Assembly (NCBI GenBank): GCA_964446745.1
Contig: CAYURR010000087.1
Span: 1-11,940, forward strand
Length of the DNA stretch: 11,940 bases
Source of the DNA: CAYURR01 sp964446745
GTDB taxonomy: Bacteria; Bacillota; Clostridia; Lachnospirales; WQUN01
Direction of reading: 5' to 3'
The position numbers were made by a program, and so were the translations under genes. The notes under the pieces are model-generated. The model saw only the letters and a program-made list of their open reading frames with translations, was not told the DNA's origin and searched no databases. Positions within the stretch are counted from its first letter, which is position 1; each line of letters begins with the position of its first letter. This document shows positions 6,436 through 11,940 of the stretch, piece after piece.

Positions 6436-7317
6436 ATGATATATAACTTCGGCTCGTTAAATGTGGATTATGTATATAGTGTTGAGGATTTTGTGAAGGC
6501 CGGTGAGACGGTCGCGTCGCTGAGGCTCGATACCTTCGCCGGAGGGAAGGGTTTAAATCAATCGGTTGCGCTTGCACGTGCGGGCGCAAAAGTAAGGCAT
6601 TGCGGATGCGTATCCGAGCAAGCGGGGTTTTTGCTGGAGACACTTACATCGAGCGGTGTGGATGTGAGTAATGTAAAACAAGTGGACAGCGTGAACGGGC
6701 ATGCGATCATACAGGTAAATAGGGACGGTCAGAACTGCATTATGCTGTATGGAGGCACCAACCTGATGTTAGACGATACATATGCAAAACAGGTAGCGGA
6801 TTTAATAAAGCCCGGTGATATGTTGTTGTTTCAGAATGAAACGACCGCGATCGCGCAGATGATGTGGCTCGGAAAGGAACGCGGTGCAAGGATCGTATTG
6901 AATCCGTCACCGATGAACGAGAATTGCTTGAACCTACCGTTGGAGCTCGTGGATATCTTCATTTTGAATGAGACGGAAGGGGAGGCGCTTACAAAAGAAA
7001 AAGCGCCGGATATGATCCTGCGCTGTATGCATGAACGCTTTCCTAATGCGAAGCTATTGCTTACGCTTGGTGGGGAGGGTTCGGTGTTTATGTCGGATAT
7101 GGAATACTTTACTCAATCCGCGTATACACATGGCTCAGTCGTGGATACGACTGCAGCCGGGGATACGTTTACAGGCTACTATCTCGCGTGTATCGAACGT
7201 GGGGACAGCGACCGGATTGCGATTAAATGCGCTGCGGTCGCTGCAGGTATGTCCGTAACCGTGAAGGGTGCGTCCGCATCGATACCCATGATGAATGACG
7301 TGATGAAGCACGTCTAA
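6436..7317 (+). CDS. PfkB family carbohydrate kinase, ribokinase-like
   Basis: This 293-residue protein has the normal length for ribokinase-type PfkB enzymes, which phosphorylate a sugar or nucleoside hydroxyl with ATP in the cytoplasm. Motifs in order are FAGGKGLNQSVALARAG (34-50, PfkB signature 1 and sugar contact), LNPSP (155-159), ILNETEGEAL (176-185, Mg2+/phosphate contact as in RbsK), TLGGEGS (210-216), DTTAAGDTFTGYYLA (237-251, signature 2 with anion hole and catalytic Asp243) and GASASIP (278-284, ribokinase-like C terminus). The closest pattern is ribokinase, but no ribose transporter or regulator is nearby, so the substrate is left open. ATG 6436 is the first start. Only GGGGG at 6421-6425, before an eight-T run, could serve as ribosome site. 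The TAA stop abuts the TGA of the convergent trmN6 gene with no base between. Confidence 0.9.
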   Translation: MIYNFGSLNVDYVYSVEDFVKAGETVASLRLDTFAGGKGLNQSVALARAGAKVRHCGCVSEQAGFLLETLTSSGVDVSNVKQVDSVNGHAIIQVNRDGQNCIMLYGGTNLMLDDTYAKQVADLIKPGDMLLFQNETTAIAQMMWLGKERGARIVLNPSPMNENCLNLPLELVDIFILNETEGEALTKEKAPDMILRCMHERFPNAKLLLTLGGEGSVFMSDMEYFTQSAYTHGSVVDTTAAGDTFTGYYLACIERGDSDRIAIKCAAVAAGMSVTVKGASASIPMMNDVMKHV

Positions 7318-8007
7318 TCATGAGCCGATATTTACCTTTACCATAGCGTTACCGCCGTGCCTCGCCTCTATGAGCATGAGCTCGGGTTCGGGTTTTCTGC
7401 CGGGCTCGGCTCCGATGAACTGTATACGCTTGGGCTCTAAATGATGCTCGCGGCAGAAACAGAGTACATCAACGAGCCGCTGGGGTCTATGTACCATGTA
7501 CAATCGTCCGTTGGGGACGAGCAGCTTGTCGGCGGCATGTAGCAACGCGTGTAGGTCGCAACATATCTCATGACGTGCTATCGCGCGTGCCTGACCCGTA
7601 TTCAAGATGCCCCCGCCGTATGGGGTATATGGCGGGTTCGTCACGATGACCTCGAATGTCGCGGGTTTTAAATAACTCTGCCATTCGCGTATATCACCGC
7701 GCACGATGCTTACTCGATCGGACAATGCATTCAAACATACACTGCGCTCGGCGAGGTCCGCACTCTGATTCTGTATCTCTATGCCGGTCAAATGACCGGC
7801 TTTTGTTTTGTGGGACAGTAGAATCGGCAAAATACCATTCCCTGTGCCGATATCGAGTACGCGCTCACCCGGTGATACACATGCAAAATCCGACAGATAC
7901 ACCGCGTCCACGCCAAAACAAAACAACGCGGGGTTTTGTAATATCACAAGACCACCGCATTGCAGATCCTCGAGACGCTCGTGGGGATAGATGGATACAA
8001 AGCCCAT
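7318..8007 (-). CDS. trmN6: tRNA1(Val) adenine(37)-N6-methyltransferase family (TrmN6/YabB)
   Basis: This is a 229-residue Rossmann-fold methyltransferase of the TrmN6/YabB family, which N6-methylates adenine next to the anticodon in a tRNA. The opening ERLEDLQ...LVILQNPALFCFGVDAVYLSDF (10-41) is the family's signature N-terminal block. Motif I is DIGTGNG (52-58) for S-adenosylmethionine, followed by acidic E77 in GIEIQ. NPPY (124-127) is the catalytic motif for exocyclic amino groups. The C-terminal EPGRKPEPELMLIEARHGG also fits. It is the last gene of the darA operon, starting two bases after the ricT stop without a visible ribosome site, so coupled translation is likely. In Bacillus yabB follows yaaT and yabA; here yabA is absent between them. 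The tRNA target is inferred from the family. Confidence 0.88.
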   Translation of the reverse strand: MGFVSIYPHERLEDLQCGGLVILQNPALFCFGVDAVYLSDFACVSPGERVLDIGTGNGILPILLSHKTKAGHLTGIEIQNQSADLAERSVCLNALSDRVSIVRGDIREWQSYLKPATFEVIVTNPPYTPYGGGILNTGQARAIARHEICCDLHALLHAADKLLVPNGRLYMVHRPQRLVDVLCFCREHHLEPKRIQFIGAEPGRKPEPELMLIEARHGGNAMVKVNIGS

Positions 8008-8009
8008 AG

Positions 8010-8873
8010 CTATACCGACGCGTGGCCGTGACCGTGTTCGGGCTGTGGGTTTTCGGCCTTTTTGAGCACCTTGATATCATTGACCGGATAATAGGTCAGT
8101 ATCGGTACATCATTGGGCTTCTTGCGTATAGAAACCTTGACGGATTGCCTCAGTACATTCACGGACAGTATTTCGCCGTCGCCGTCCGGTGTGCGCACAA
8201 AGTCGCCGATCCCCGGCAAGCCTTTATTCAGGTATTCGTAGGTCTCTTCTTCGTATTTGAGGCAACACATGAGCCTGCCGCAGGTGCCCGATATCTTTGT
8301 GGGGTTCAGCGACAGACATTGTTCCTTTGCCATCTTTATCGATACGGGCTGGAAGTCTCCCAGAAACGTCGCGCAACACAGCGTGCGACCGCAGATGCCA
8401 ATCCCGTTTAATATCTTGGCTTCGTCGCGCACACCGATCTGACGCAGTTCGATACGCATGCGAAACACGGCCGCGAGATCCTTTACGAGCTCTCTGAAGT
8501 CTACGCGCCCGTCTGATGTGAAATAGAAGATAATCTTGTTCAAATCAAACGTGAGCTCCACGTCCACGAGCTTCATATCGAGCCCATGGTTTTTTATTTT
8601 TTCTATACAGATTTCGAAACTTTCCTTCTCACGCTGCTTGTTCTGCTCGTAAACCGCGGTGTCTTGCTCGGTCGCGATGCGTATTACGGGCTTCAGCGGT
8701 TGTATGATCTTGTCATCCTCGACGGAGCGGTTCGGTATCTCGGTGAAACCATACTCGATACCGCGCGCGGTCTCGACGATTACCGGGGTGCCCTTCTCCA
8801 TCTGCAGGCCGTTCGGGTCAAAGTGGTATATCTTGCCTACCGCCTTGAAGCGAACACCTATCACCTCTATCAT
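8010..8873 (-). CDS. ricT: RicT (YaaT), PSP1-domain Fe-S protein acting with RNase Y
   Basis: This is a 287-residue PSP1/YaaT protein. In Bacillus RicT forms a complex with RicA and RicF that carries 4Fe-4S clusters and helps RNase Y mature or destabilise many mRNAs. It also affects sporulation, competence and biofilm formation. The N terminus (MIEVIGVRFKAVGKIYHFDP) and the central FTSDGRVDFRELVKDLA (118-134) are family hallmarks. The cysteine cluster is complete: CGRTLCC (C161, C166, C167), C186 and CGRLMCC (C198, C203, C204). ATG 8873 has GGAGG six bases upstream. The gap to the holB stop is 28 bases. The tail is histidine-rich (EHGHGHASV), which could bind metal, but this is only a composition remark. 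Partner genes ricA and ricF are not in the window. Confidence 0.95.
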   Translation of the reverse strand: MIEVIGVRFKAVGKIYHFDPNGLQMEKGTPVIVETARGIEYGFTEIPNRSVEDDKIIQPLKPVIRIATEQDTAVYEQNKQREKESFEICIEKIKNHGLDMKLVDVELTFDLNKIIFYFTSDGRVDFRELVKDLAAVFRMRIELRQIGVRDEAKILNGIGICGRTLCCATFLGDFQPVSIKMAKEQCLSLNPTKISGTCGRLMCCLKYEEETYEYLNKGLPGIGDFVRTPDGDGEILSVNVLRQSVKVSIRKKPNDVPILTYYPVNDIKVLKKAENPQPEHGHGHASV

Positions 8874-8901
8874 TTCTTACCTCCAACGTTTAATGGCTTT
8901 T

Positions 8902-9852
8902 TTAAGCGCTGCGCATACAATGATTATGGATGTCGTATAACATCATCTCTATCGTTAGGCGGAAGTTTCCGTTGTGCGAGAGTATGCGCTTGGCCTTGTA
9001 TATAGAATCTATGGCATGGATTAGTCCTGTATCAAATTCGGTTGTTTGGCGGCCCTGTATGAGTGTGTTACGGTACCAGAGCGCGCAAAAATCCAACACC
9101 TCGGCGATGTTGTCATTATATGGCTCGAACGCGGCGAAGTGATCAAACGGGTCTGCGCCGGGCTCCGACAACGCCGAGAGCGCGGTTGTAACATCCCTGC
9201 GCATATTCGCAAAGGTCTCAGATGAGGCCAGCTTTAATGCGTAGCCAAGACTACCCGATGAAAACTCCGCGCAGACACGCGCGTCATTGGAATCGATCCC
9301 GTTGGCTACAAGGTAATTTATGATCTCGGCTTCGGGCAGAGGGTTCATCTTACAGATAACGGCGCGTGAAAGCACCGTAGGCAGAAATGCAGAGAGGTTG
9401 TCGGACACAAACAGAAACACACCGAATGCATGCGGCTCCTCAATCGTTTTTAACAGCGCGTTTTGAGCCGCGGGTGTCATAGCCGATGCATGGTTTACGA
9501 TGAAGACCTTGTACGGATACATATATGGCTTCGTTTGCATGTTGTCGATGATCTGCTCGCGCACATCGTCCACGCTCACGGCCTTTGTTTTTCTGGGCTC
9601 GACAAAAAAGACATCGGGATGATTGCCGCTGTCAAAGGTTTTACAGGATAGGCACTGTCCGCAAGGGGTAAATGCGGAGGCAGTAGAGGCCTTGCATTGT
9701 ATCCCCTTTGCGAACAGTCTTGCTATCGTCTTTTTGCCTGTGCCCTCGTTACCGTCAAAGATATAACATTGGGAAATGCGGCCCGTCGCAAGCGCGTTCT
9801 GCAGTTGCTTTACGACATCGGCATTACCCAAGATCCCCCCGAAGCCACTCAT
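8902..9852 (-). CDS. holB: DNA polymerase III subunit delta-prime (clamp loader)
   Basis: This 316-residue AAA+ protein is the delta-prime subunit of the replicative clamp loader, which loads the beta clamp on primed DNA. Walker A is GNEGTGKK (34-41). A zinc ribbon C53-x10-C64-x2-C67-x2-C70 follows. The Walker B position reads VFIVNHASAM, lacking the DExx acids as in other delta-prime subunits that do not hydrolyse ATP. AAQNALLKTIEEP is the sensor 1 block. The SRC motif is SRA here: the arginine used on the neighbouring ATP site is kept, the cysteine is not. ATG 9852 overlaps the yaaR stop (ATGA), and the gene is third in the operon. Bacillus has the same yaaQ-yaaR-holB-yaaT order. This fixes delta-prime over the related tau/gamma subunit, which is longer. 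Confidence 0.95.
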   Translation of the reverse strand: MSGFGGILGNADVVKQLQNALATGRISQCYIFDGNEGTGKKTIARLFAKGIQCKASTASAFTPCGQCLSCKTFDSGNHPDVFFVEPRKTKAVSVDDVREQIIDNMQTKPYMYPYKVFIVNHASAMTPAAQNALLKTIEEPHAFGVFLFVSDNLSAFLPTVLSRAVICKMNPLPEAEIINYLVANGIDSNDARVCAEFSSGSLGYALKLASSETFANMRRDVTTALSALSEPGADPFDHFAAFEPYNDNIAEVLDFCALWYRNTLIQGRQTTEFDTGLIHAIDSIYKAKRILSHNGNFRLTIEMMLYDIHNHCMRSA

Positions 9853-10283
9853 AACAGGATATCTAACAATAGACCCCTGATCTCGTCGGTTTTCTCGAGT
9901 ATGTTCAGGTGGTCCTTTTCACTCTTTAAAAGCTCCTGCGCGAGGTTGTCGAGATTTTCATCGACCTTTTTCACGATGCCATAGACGCGGTGGCGACCAC
10001 GACGATCCAGAAAGTTCTCGCGTGAGAACTTATGCGAATGCGTTACGACCTCGTTGACAAAGTCCTTTATCAACGAACGGTATTTGCGCATATCCGCGAT
10101 ATCCATGTGATCGGCGAGCTTTTTGCCCTGGGTGGTTATATCGGTTATAAGGCCGTTCAGACGCTCGGATAGACCTACGTCGTCCAGCCGTGAGAGCGTA
10201 AAGTTGAAATCGATTTTTTCAGCTTTTTCCCTGGCGGGTGCAACCTCCGCGACAGGCGCGGAGGTAACCTCCGAAATCCTCAT
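9849..10283 (-). CDS. yaaR: YaaR family (DUF327) protein
   Basis: This 144-residue soluble, mostly helical protein belongs to DUF327 by the core LNGLITDITTQGKKLADHMDIADMRKYRSLIKDF and the block NFLDRRGRHRVYGIVKKVDENLDNLAQELL. A charged low-complexity N terminus (about 1-25) precedes the helical domain, and the C-terminal third has heptad-like leucines. The molecular function of the family is not known to me. Its constant position between yaaQ and holB in Firmicutes is the main clue. The start at 10283 overlaps the darA stop by four bases (ATGA), with GAGGAG about 11 bases upstream inside darA. Its own stop overlaps the holB start the same way. Confidence 0.9.
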   Translation of the reverse strand: MRISEVTSAPVAEVAPAREKAEKIDFNFTLSRLDDVGLSERLNGLITDITTQGKKLADHMDIADMRKYRSLIKDFVNEVVTHSHKFSRENFLDRRGRHRVYGIVKKVDENLDNLAQELLKSEKDHLNILEKTDEIRGLLLDILL

Positions 10284-10609
10284 ACTTTTTTAAACTCCTC
10301 GATGTTCATTACAAAGATCGTGGCACCGCCGACCGTTACCTCGACCGGGTATGGTGCGTAGCTGTCCATTGTGCTCGAATGCGCGGAATTGACGGATGTG
10401 ATCTGCTTGCGGCTTTTACATTTCTTTTCGATTATGTCGATGAGCTCGGGTATGCGTTCGTCCGAAACGCCACAGATCAGCGTCGTATTACCGGCCCGCA
10501 AGAATCCGCCCGTAGTGGCGAGCTTGGTAATGGGGTAACCCTTTTCGTTCAAAAGGTCGATCAAGTGGAATGCGTCTTCGTCATGAATGATTGCCATTAC
10601 GAGTTTCAT
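10280..10609 (-). CDS. darA: cyclic-di-AMP receptor DarA/PstA (YaaQ), PII-like
   Basis: This 109-residue PII-like protein has the normal length for YaaQ/DarA/PstA, cytosolic trimers that bind the second messenger c-di-AMP at subunit interfaces. Visible family features are the first strand MKLVMAIIHDEDA, the ligand-contact segment ATTGGFLRAGNTTLICGV (31-48), and the closing PVEVTVGGATIFVMNIEEF (88-106). The AAGGAGG ribosome site is ideally placed seven bases before ATG 10609. It is the first gene of the operon and follows an extended -10 promoter. In Bacillus tmk lies just upstream; here the upstream gene is divergent. The signalling output of this receptor is poorly understood, and the operon context does not settle it. 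Confidence 0.95.
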   Translation of the reverse strand: MKLVMAIIHDEDAFHLIDLLNEKGYPITKLATTGGFLRAGNTTLICGVSDERIPELIDIIEKKCKSRKQITSVNSAHSSTMDSYAPYPVEVTVGGATIFVMNIEEFKKV

Positions 10610-10642
10610 AGGATAACCTCCTTGTGAATCTTGTTTGGAATA

Positions 10643-10651
10643 AGTATAACA
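10643..10651 (-). promoter_or_regulatory. extended -10 promoter of the darA operon
   Basis: On the minus strand TGT TATACT (10651-10643) matches the extended -10 consensus. No good -35 box is found at 17 bases; TTGTAG lies 20 bases upstream. Transcription would start near 10636, about 27 bases before the darA ATG, leaving room for the AAGGAGG site. Confidence 0.55.
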
Positions 10652-10667
10652 TGTTTTTGTGTTTACC

Positions 10668-10685
10668 TCTACAAAAATATGTAGA
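10668..10685. promoter_or_regulatory. TCTACA-N6-TGTAGA dyad in the darA promoter region
   Basis: TCTACA (10668-10673) and TGTAGA (10680-10685) are perfect reverse complements around AAAATA. The site covers the position where the darA -35 box should lie. It is followed by the eight-base palindrome GAATATTC (10684-10691). It is a candidate regulator operator, based on symmetry and position only. Confidence 0.4.
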
Positions 10686-10710
10686 ATATTCAGAAGCGTT
10701 CATAATAAAG

Positions 10711-10739
10711 TTGTAAAATTACGCCCGTGAGGTTATACT
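10711..10739 (+). promoter_or_regulatory. sigma-A type promoter of the secreted CAO-N protein gene
   Basis: TTGTAA (10711-10716) and TATACT (10734-10739) are separated by exactly 17 bases. The start site would fall near 10746, just before the AAGGGGAG ribosome site (10747-10754) of the ATG at 10759. The untranslated leader would thus be only about 13 bases. Confidence 0.65.
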
Positions 10740-10758
10740 ATCCGTGAAGGGGAGCGGT

Positions 10759-11592
10759 ATGAAAAAAAGAGTTGCGTGCCTTTTGATCTTTATACTTATC
10801 TTTTGCGCTGAGCGTCCCGTTTATGCCATGCTTGGACAATTAAACGGGTTTGTGGCTTCCGTGACGCGTCTGGAACTATCAGACGGCATCATATACGGGC
10901 ATGGGGCTGATTACGCTATGCAAATACCCCCGCTCTGGCAGGGTTATCTTATCTGCGAACGTGAAAACACCTCATCTGCGAAGCCGCTTGACAAGCTATT
11001 CTTTTATTACGTACCCACCGATAAGAAAACGAAACCCATGCTGGCCCTTACGATGAGCGTGTTTGACAAATATGACGCGGCACCGCCCGAGGGCTTTAGG
11101 TTGATATGCGAATCCAAGCGTTACAGCTTTTTCGTGGAGATCGCAAAGGATAACAAACTCACCGACATGACCGACAACGCGATCTTTAACGTCATTACCG
11201 TAAACGCGTCTGATGATCGGTTTTTGAGCGGGCTTATCGTGCTGTCGCAAAACGACACGCGCATATATCGAGACAGGATATTCACAGACGGCAAGCAACT
11301 GAACACACAGGTCTACAAAAACGGTAACAGCGTATACCTGCCGCTGCGTGATGTATGCTTGGCATTGGGATTTAGGATTAACTGGCTCGCGGATAAACGC
11401 GCGATCTCTGTTGCGAAGGGCGAGCAATACGTACTGCTGTTTACAGATAAGCAGCGTCTAAACGGCGGTATTGAGGTAGTGATGCACGAGGGTAAGGCCT
11501 ACGTGCCCGCGTTGTTCTTTGTTTCTAAATTAAAGCAGGACGCGGAGATAGATGAGTACGGCAATGTGTTTATATATTCAGGGGGTAACTGA
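10759..11592 (+). CDS. secreted protein with copper amine oxidase N-terminal-like domain
   Basis: This protein is 277 residues from ATG 10759. The frame also has GTG 10744, but that codon lies at or before the predicted transcription start. The AAGGGGAG site and the signal peptide both fit ATG 10759. KKR plus a hydrophobic core and AERPVYA (about 1-23) form a typical signal peptide with cleavage after the last Ala, and no lipobox is seen. Residues about 25-180 are of unknown fold. Residues about 185-277 match the small domain of Cu_amine_oxidN1 type: NGNSVYLPLRDVCLALGF, then VMHEGKAYVPALFFVSKL, then a final DEYGNVFI strand. Despite its name this domain has no oxidase activity by itself and is common in Clostridial exported proteins. 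The biological role is unknown. Its TGA overlaps the ATG of the GNAT gene (TGATG), implying co-expression. Confidence 0.85.
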   Translation: MKKRVACLLIFILIFCAERPVYAMLGQLNGFVASVTRLELSDGIIYGHGADYAMQIPPLWQGYLICERENTSSAKPLDKLFFYYVPTDKKTKPMLALTMSVFDKYDAAPPEGFRLICESKRYSFFVEIAKDNKLTDMTDNAIFNVITVNASDDRFLSGLIVLSQNDTRIYRDRIFTDGKQLNTQVYKNGNSVYLPLRDVCLALGFRINWLADKRAISVAKGEQYVLLFTDKQRLNGGIEVVMHEGKAYVPALFFVSKLKQDAEIDEYGNVFIYSGGN

Positions 11593-11940
11593 TGCTGTCG
11601 GGAAAATGGTATATAGGCGACGAGAATCTTGCGGATGCGCATTCGATACGTCGCAGTGTGTTTATAGAGGAACAGGGCATCGATCCCGCTATAGAAATGG
11701 ACGCGGATGACGCGTTTGCATTGCATTTGGTTATATATGACGAGGAAAAGCCCGTGGCTACCGCGCGTATGCTCACGGAATATACGGACGACGGAAACGA
11801 AGCCGTAATCGGCAGGGTTGCGGTACCAAAGGATCTGAGGGGAAAGAAATACGGCGATTTTGTTATGCGTGTGATGATACGCACAGCATTTGATATGGGC
11901 TTTAAAAGACAAATAGTTCATTCACAGACGGCTGTGAGGG
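11592..11940 (+). CDS. GNAT family N-acetyltransferase, 5' part
   Basis: The first 116 codons are present, and the gene is cut by the right edge. ATG 11592 overlaps the TGA of the preceding gene by one base. The translation has VFIEEQGI (about 24-31), typical of the ElaA/YjcF-like GNAT subgroup, then HLVIYDEEKPVATARM (strands 2-3), then IGRVAVPKDLRGKKYG (about 77-92), where RGKKYG is the acetyl-CoA pyrophosphate-binding motif A. These enzymes transfer acetyl groups to small molecules or proteins; the substrate is unknown. Motif B would follow from HSQTAVRG onward, outside the window. The coupling to a secreted protein gene gives no clear hint of function. Confidence 0.88.
   Translation, partial: MLSGKWYIGDENLADAHSIRRSVFIEEQGIDPAIEMDADDAFALHLVIYDEEKPVATARMLTEYTDDGNEAVIGRVAVPKDLRGKKYGDFVMRVMIRTAFDMGFKRQIVHSQTAVR

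Noticed and set aside
8586..9005. 139-codon plus-strand open frame across the ricT/holB junction
   Set aside because: It is antisense to two certain genes. Its composition mirrors their codons, and it resembles no protein family.
10744..10758. GTG 10744 as start of the secreted protein
   Set aside because: It sits at or before the predicted transcription start, the ribosome site lies after it, and ATG 10759 directly begins a normal signal peptide.
10996..11921. Minus-strand open frames of 143 and 140 codons opposite the secreted protein and GNAT genes
   Set aside because: They lie antisense to a gene with signal peptide and domain match and to a GNAT gene, and show no family features.

Overview
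The window is a gene-dense stretch of a bacterial chromosome with 12 protein-coding genes, two of them cut by the window edges. It most likely comes from the Firmicutes, class Clostridia. Two things point there. The minus-strand block darA(yaaQ)-yaaR-holB-ricT(yaaT)-trmN6(yabB) follows the Bacillus/Clostridium order. There is also an AddB-type (not RecB/RecC) recombination nuclease subunit. Frequent ATA (Ile) and AGG (Arg) codons and a medium GC content by eye also fit, but I cannot name a genus. I found no rRNA, tRNA, CRISPR array, transposase or phage gene.

Layout. Bases 1-194 are the 3' end of an S41 (C-terminal processing) protease on the plus strand. It meets addB (3363-196, minus) tail to tail. 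addB is divergent from a small membrane-anchored protein (3468-3920, plus), and a dyad-symmetric site lies between them. That gene converges on a MATE-family multidrug exporter (5278-3917, minus), which has a recognisable promoter at 5307-5335. Divergent from the MATE gene is a leaderless DUF11-repeat protein (5460-6239, plus), preceded by a strong hairpin at 5406-5432. Then comes an intergenic inverted array of 10-bp CACGGAT units (6253-6351), followed by a ribokinase-like PfkB sugar kinase (6436-7317, plus).

The PfkB gene converges on the end of a five-gene minus-strand operon (10609-7318). The operon encodes a c-di-AMP receptor, a DUF327 protein, the delta-prime clamp-loader subunit, the Fe-S protein RicT that works with RNase Y in Bacillus, and a tRNA adenine-N6 methyltransferase. 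ATGA overlaps or short gaps link its genes. A divergent regulatory region of about 150 bp (10610-10758) carries promoters for this operon and for a secreted protein with a copper-amine-oxidase-N-like domain (10759-11592). That gene is translationally coupled to a GNAT acetyltransferase that runs off the right edge.

Most genes are housekeeping. The points most worth a second look are the 4+4 inverted array of 10-bp repeats, the permuted strand layout of the DUF11 protein, the hairpin that buries a consensus Shine-Dalgarno sequence in its leader, the dyads in the divergent promoter regions, the addB gene without an adjacent downstream addA, and three convergent gene junctions with essentially no intergenic DNA. 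I see no clear evidence of a wholly new multi-gene system.
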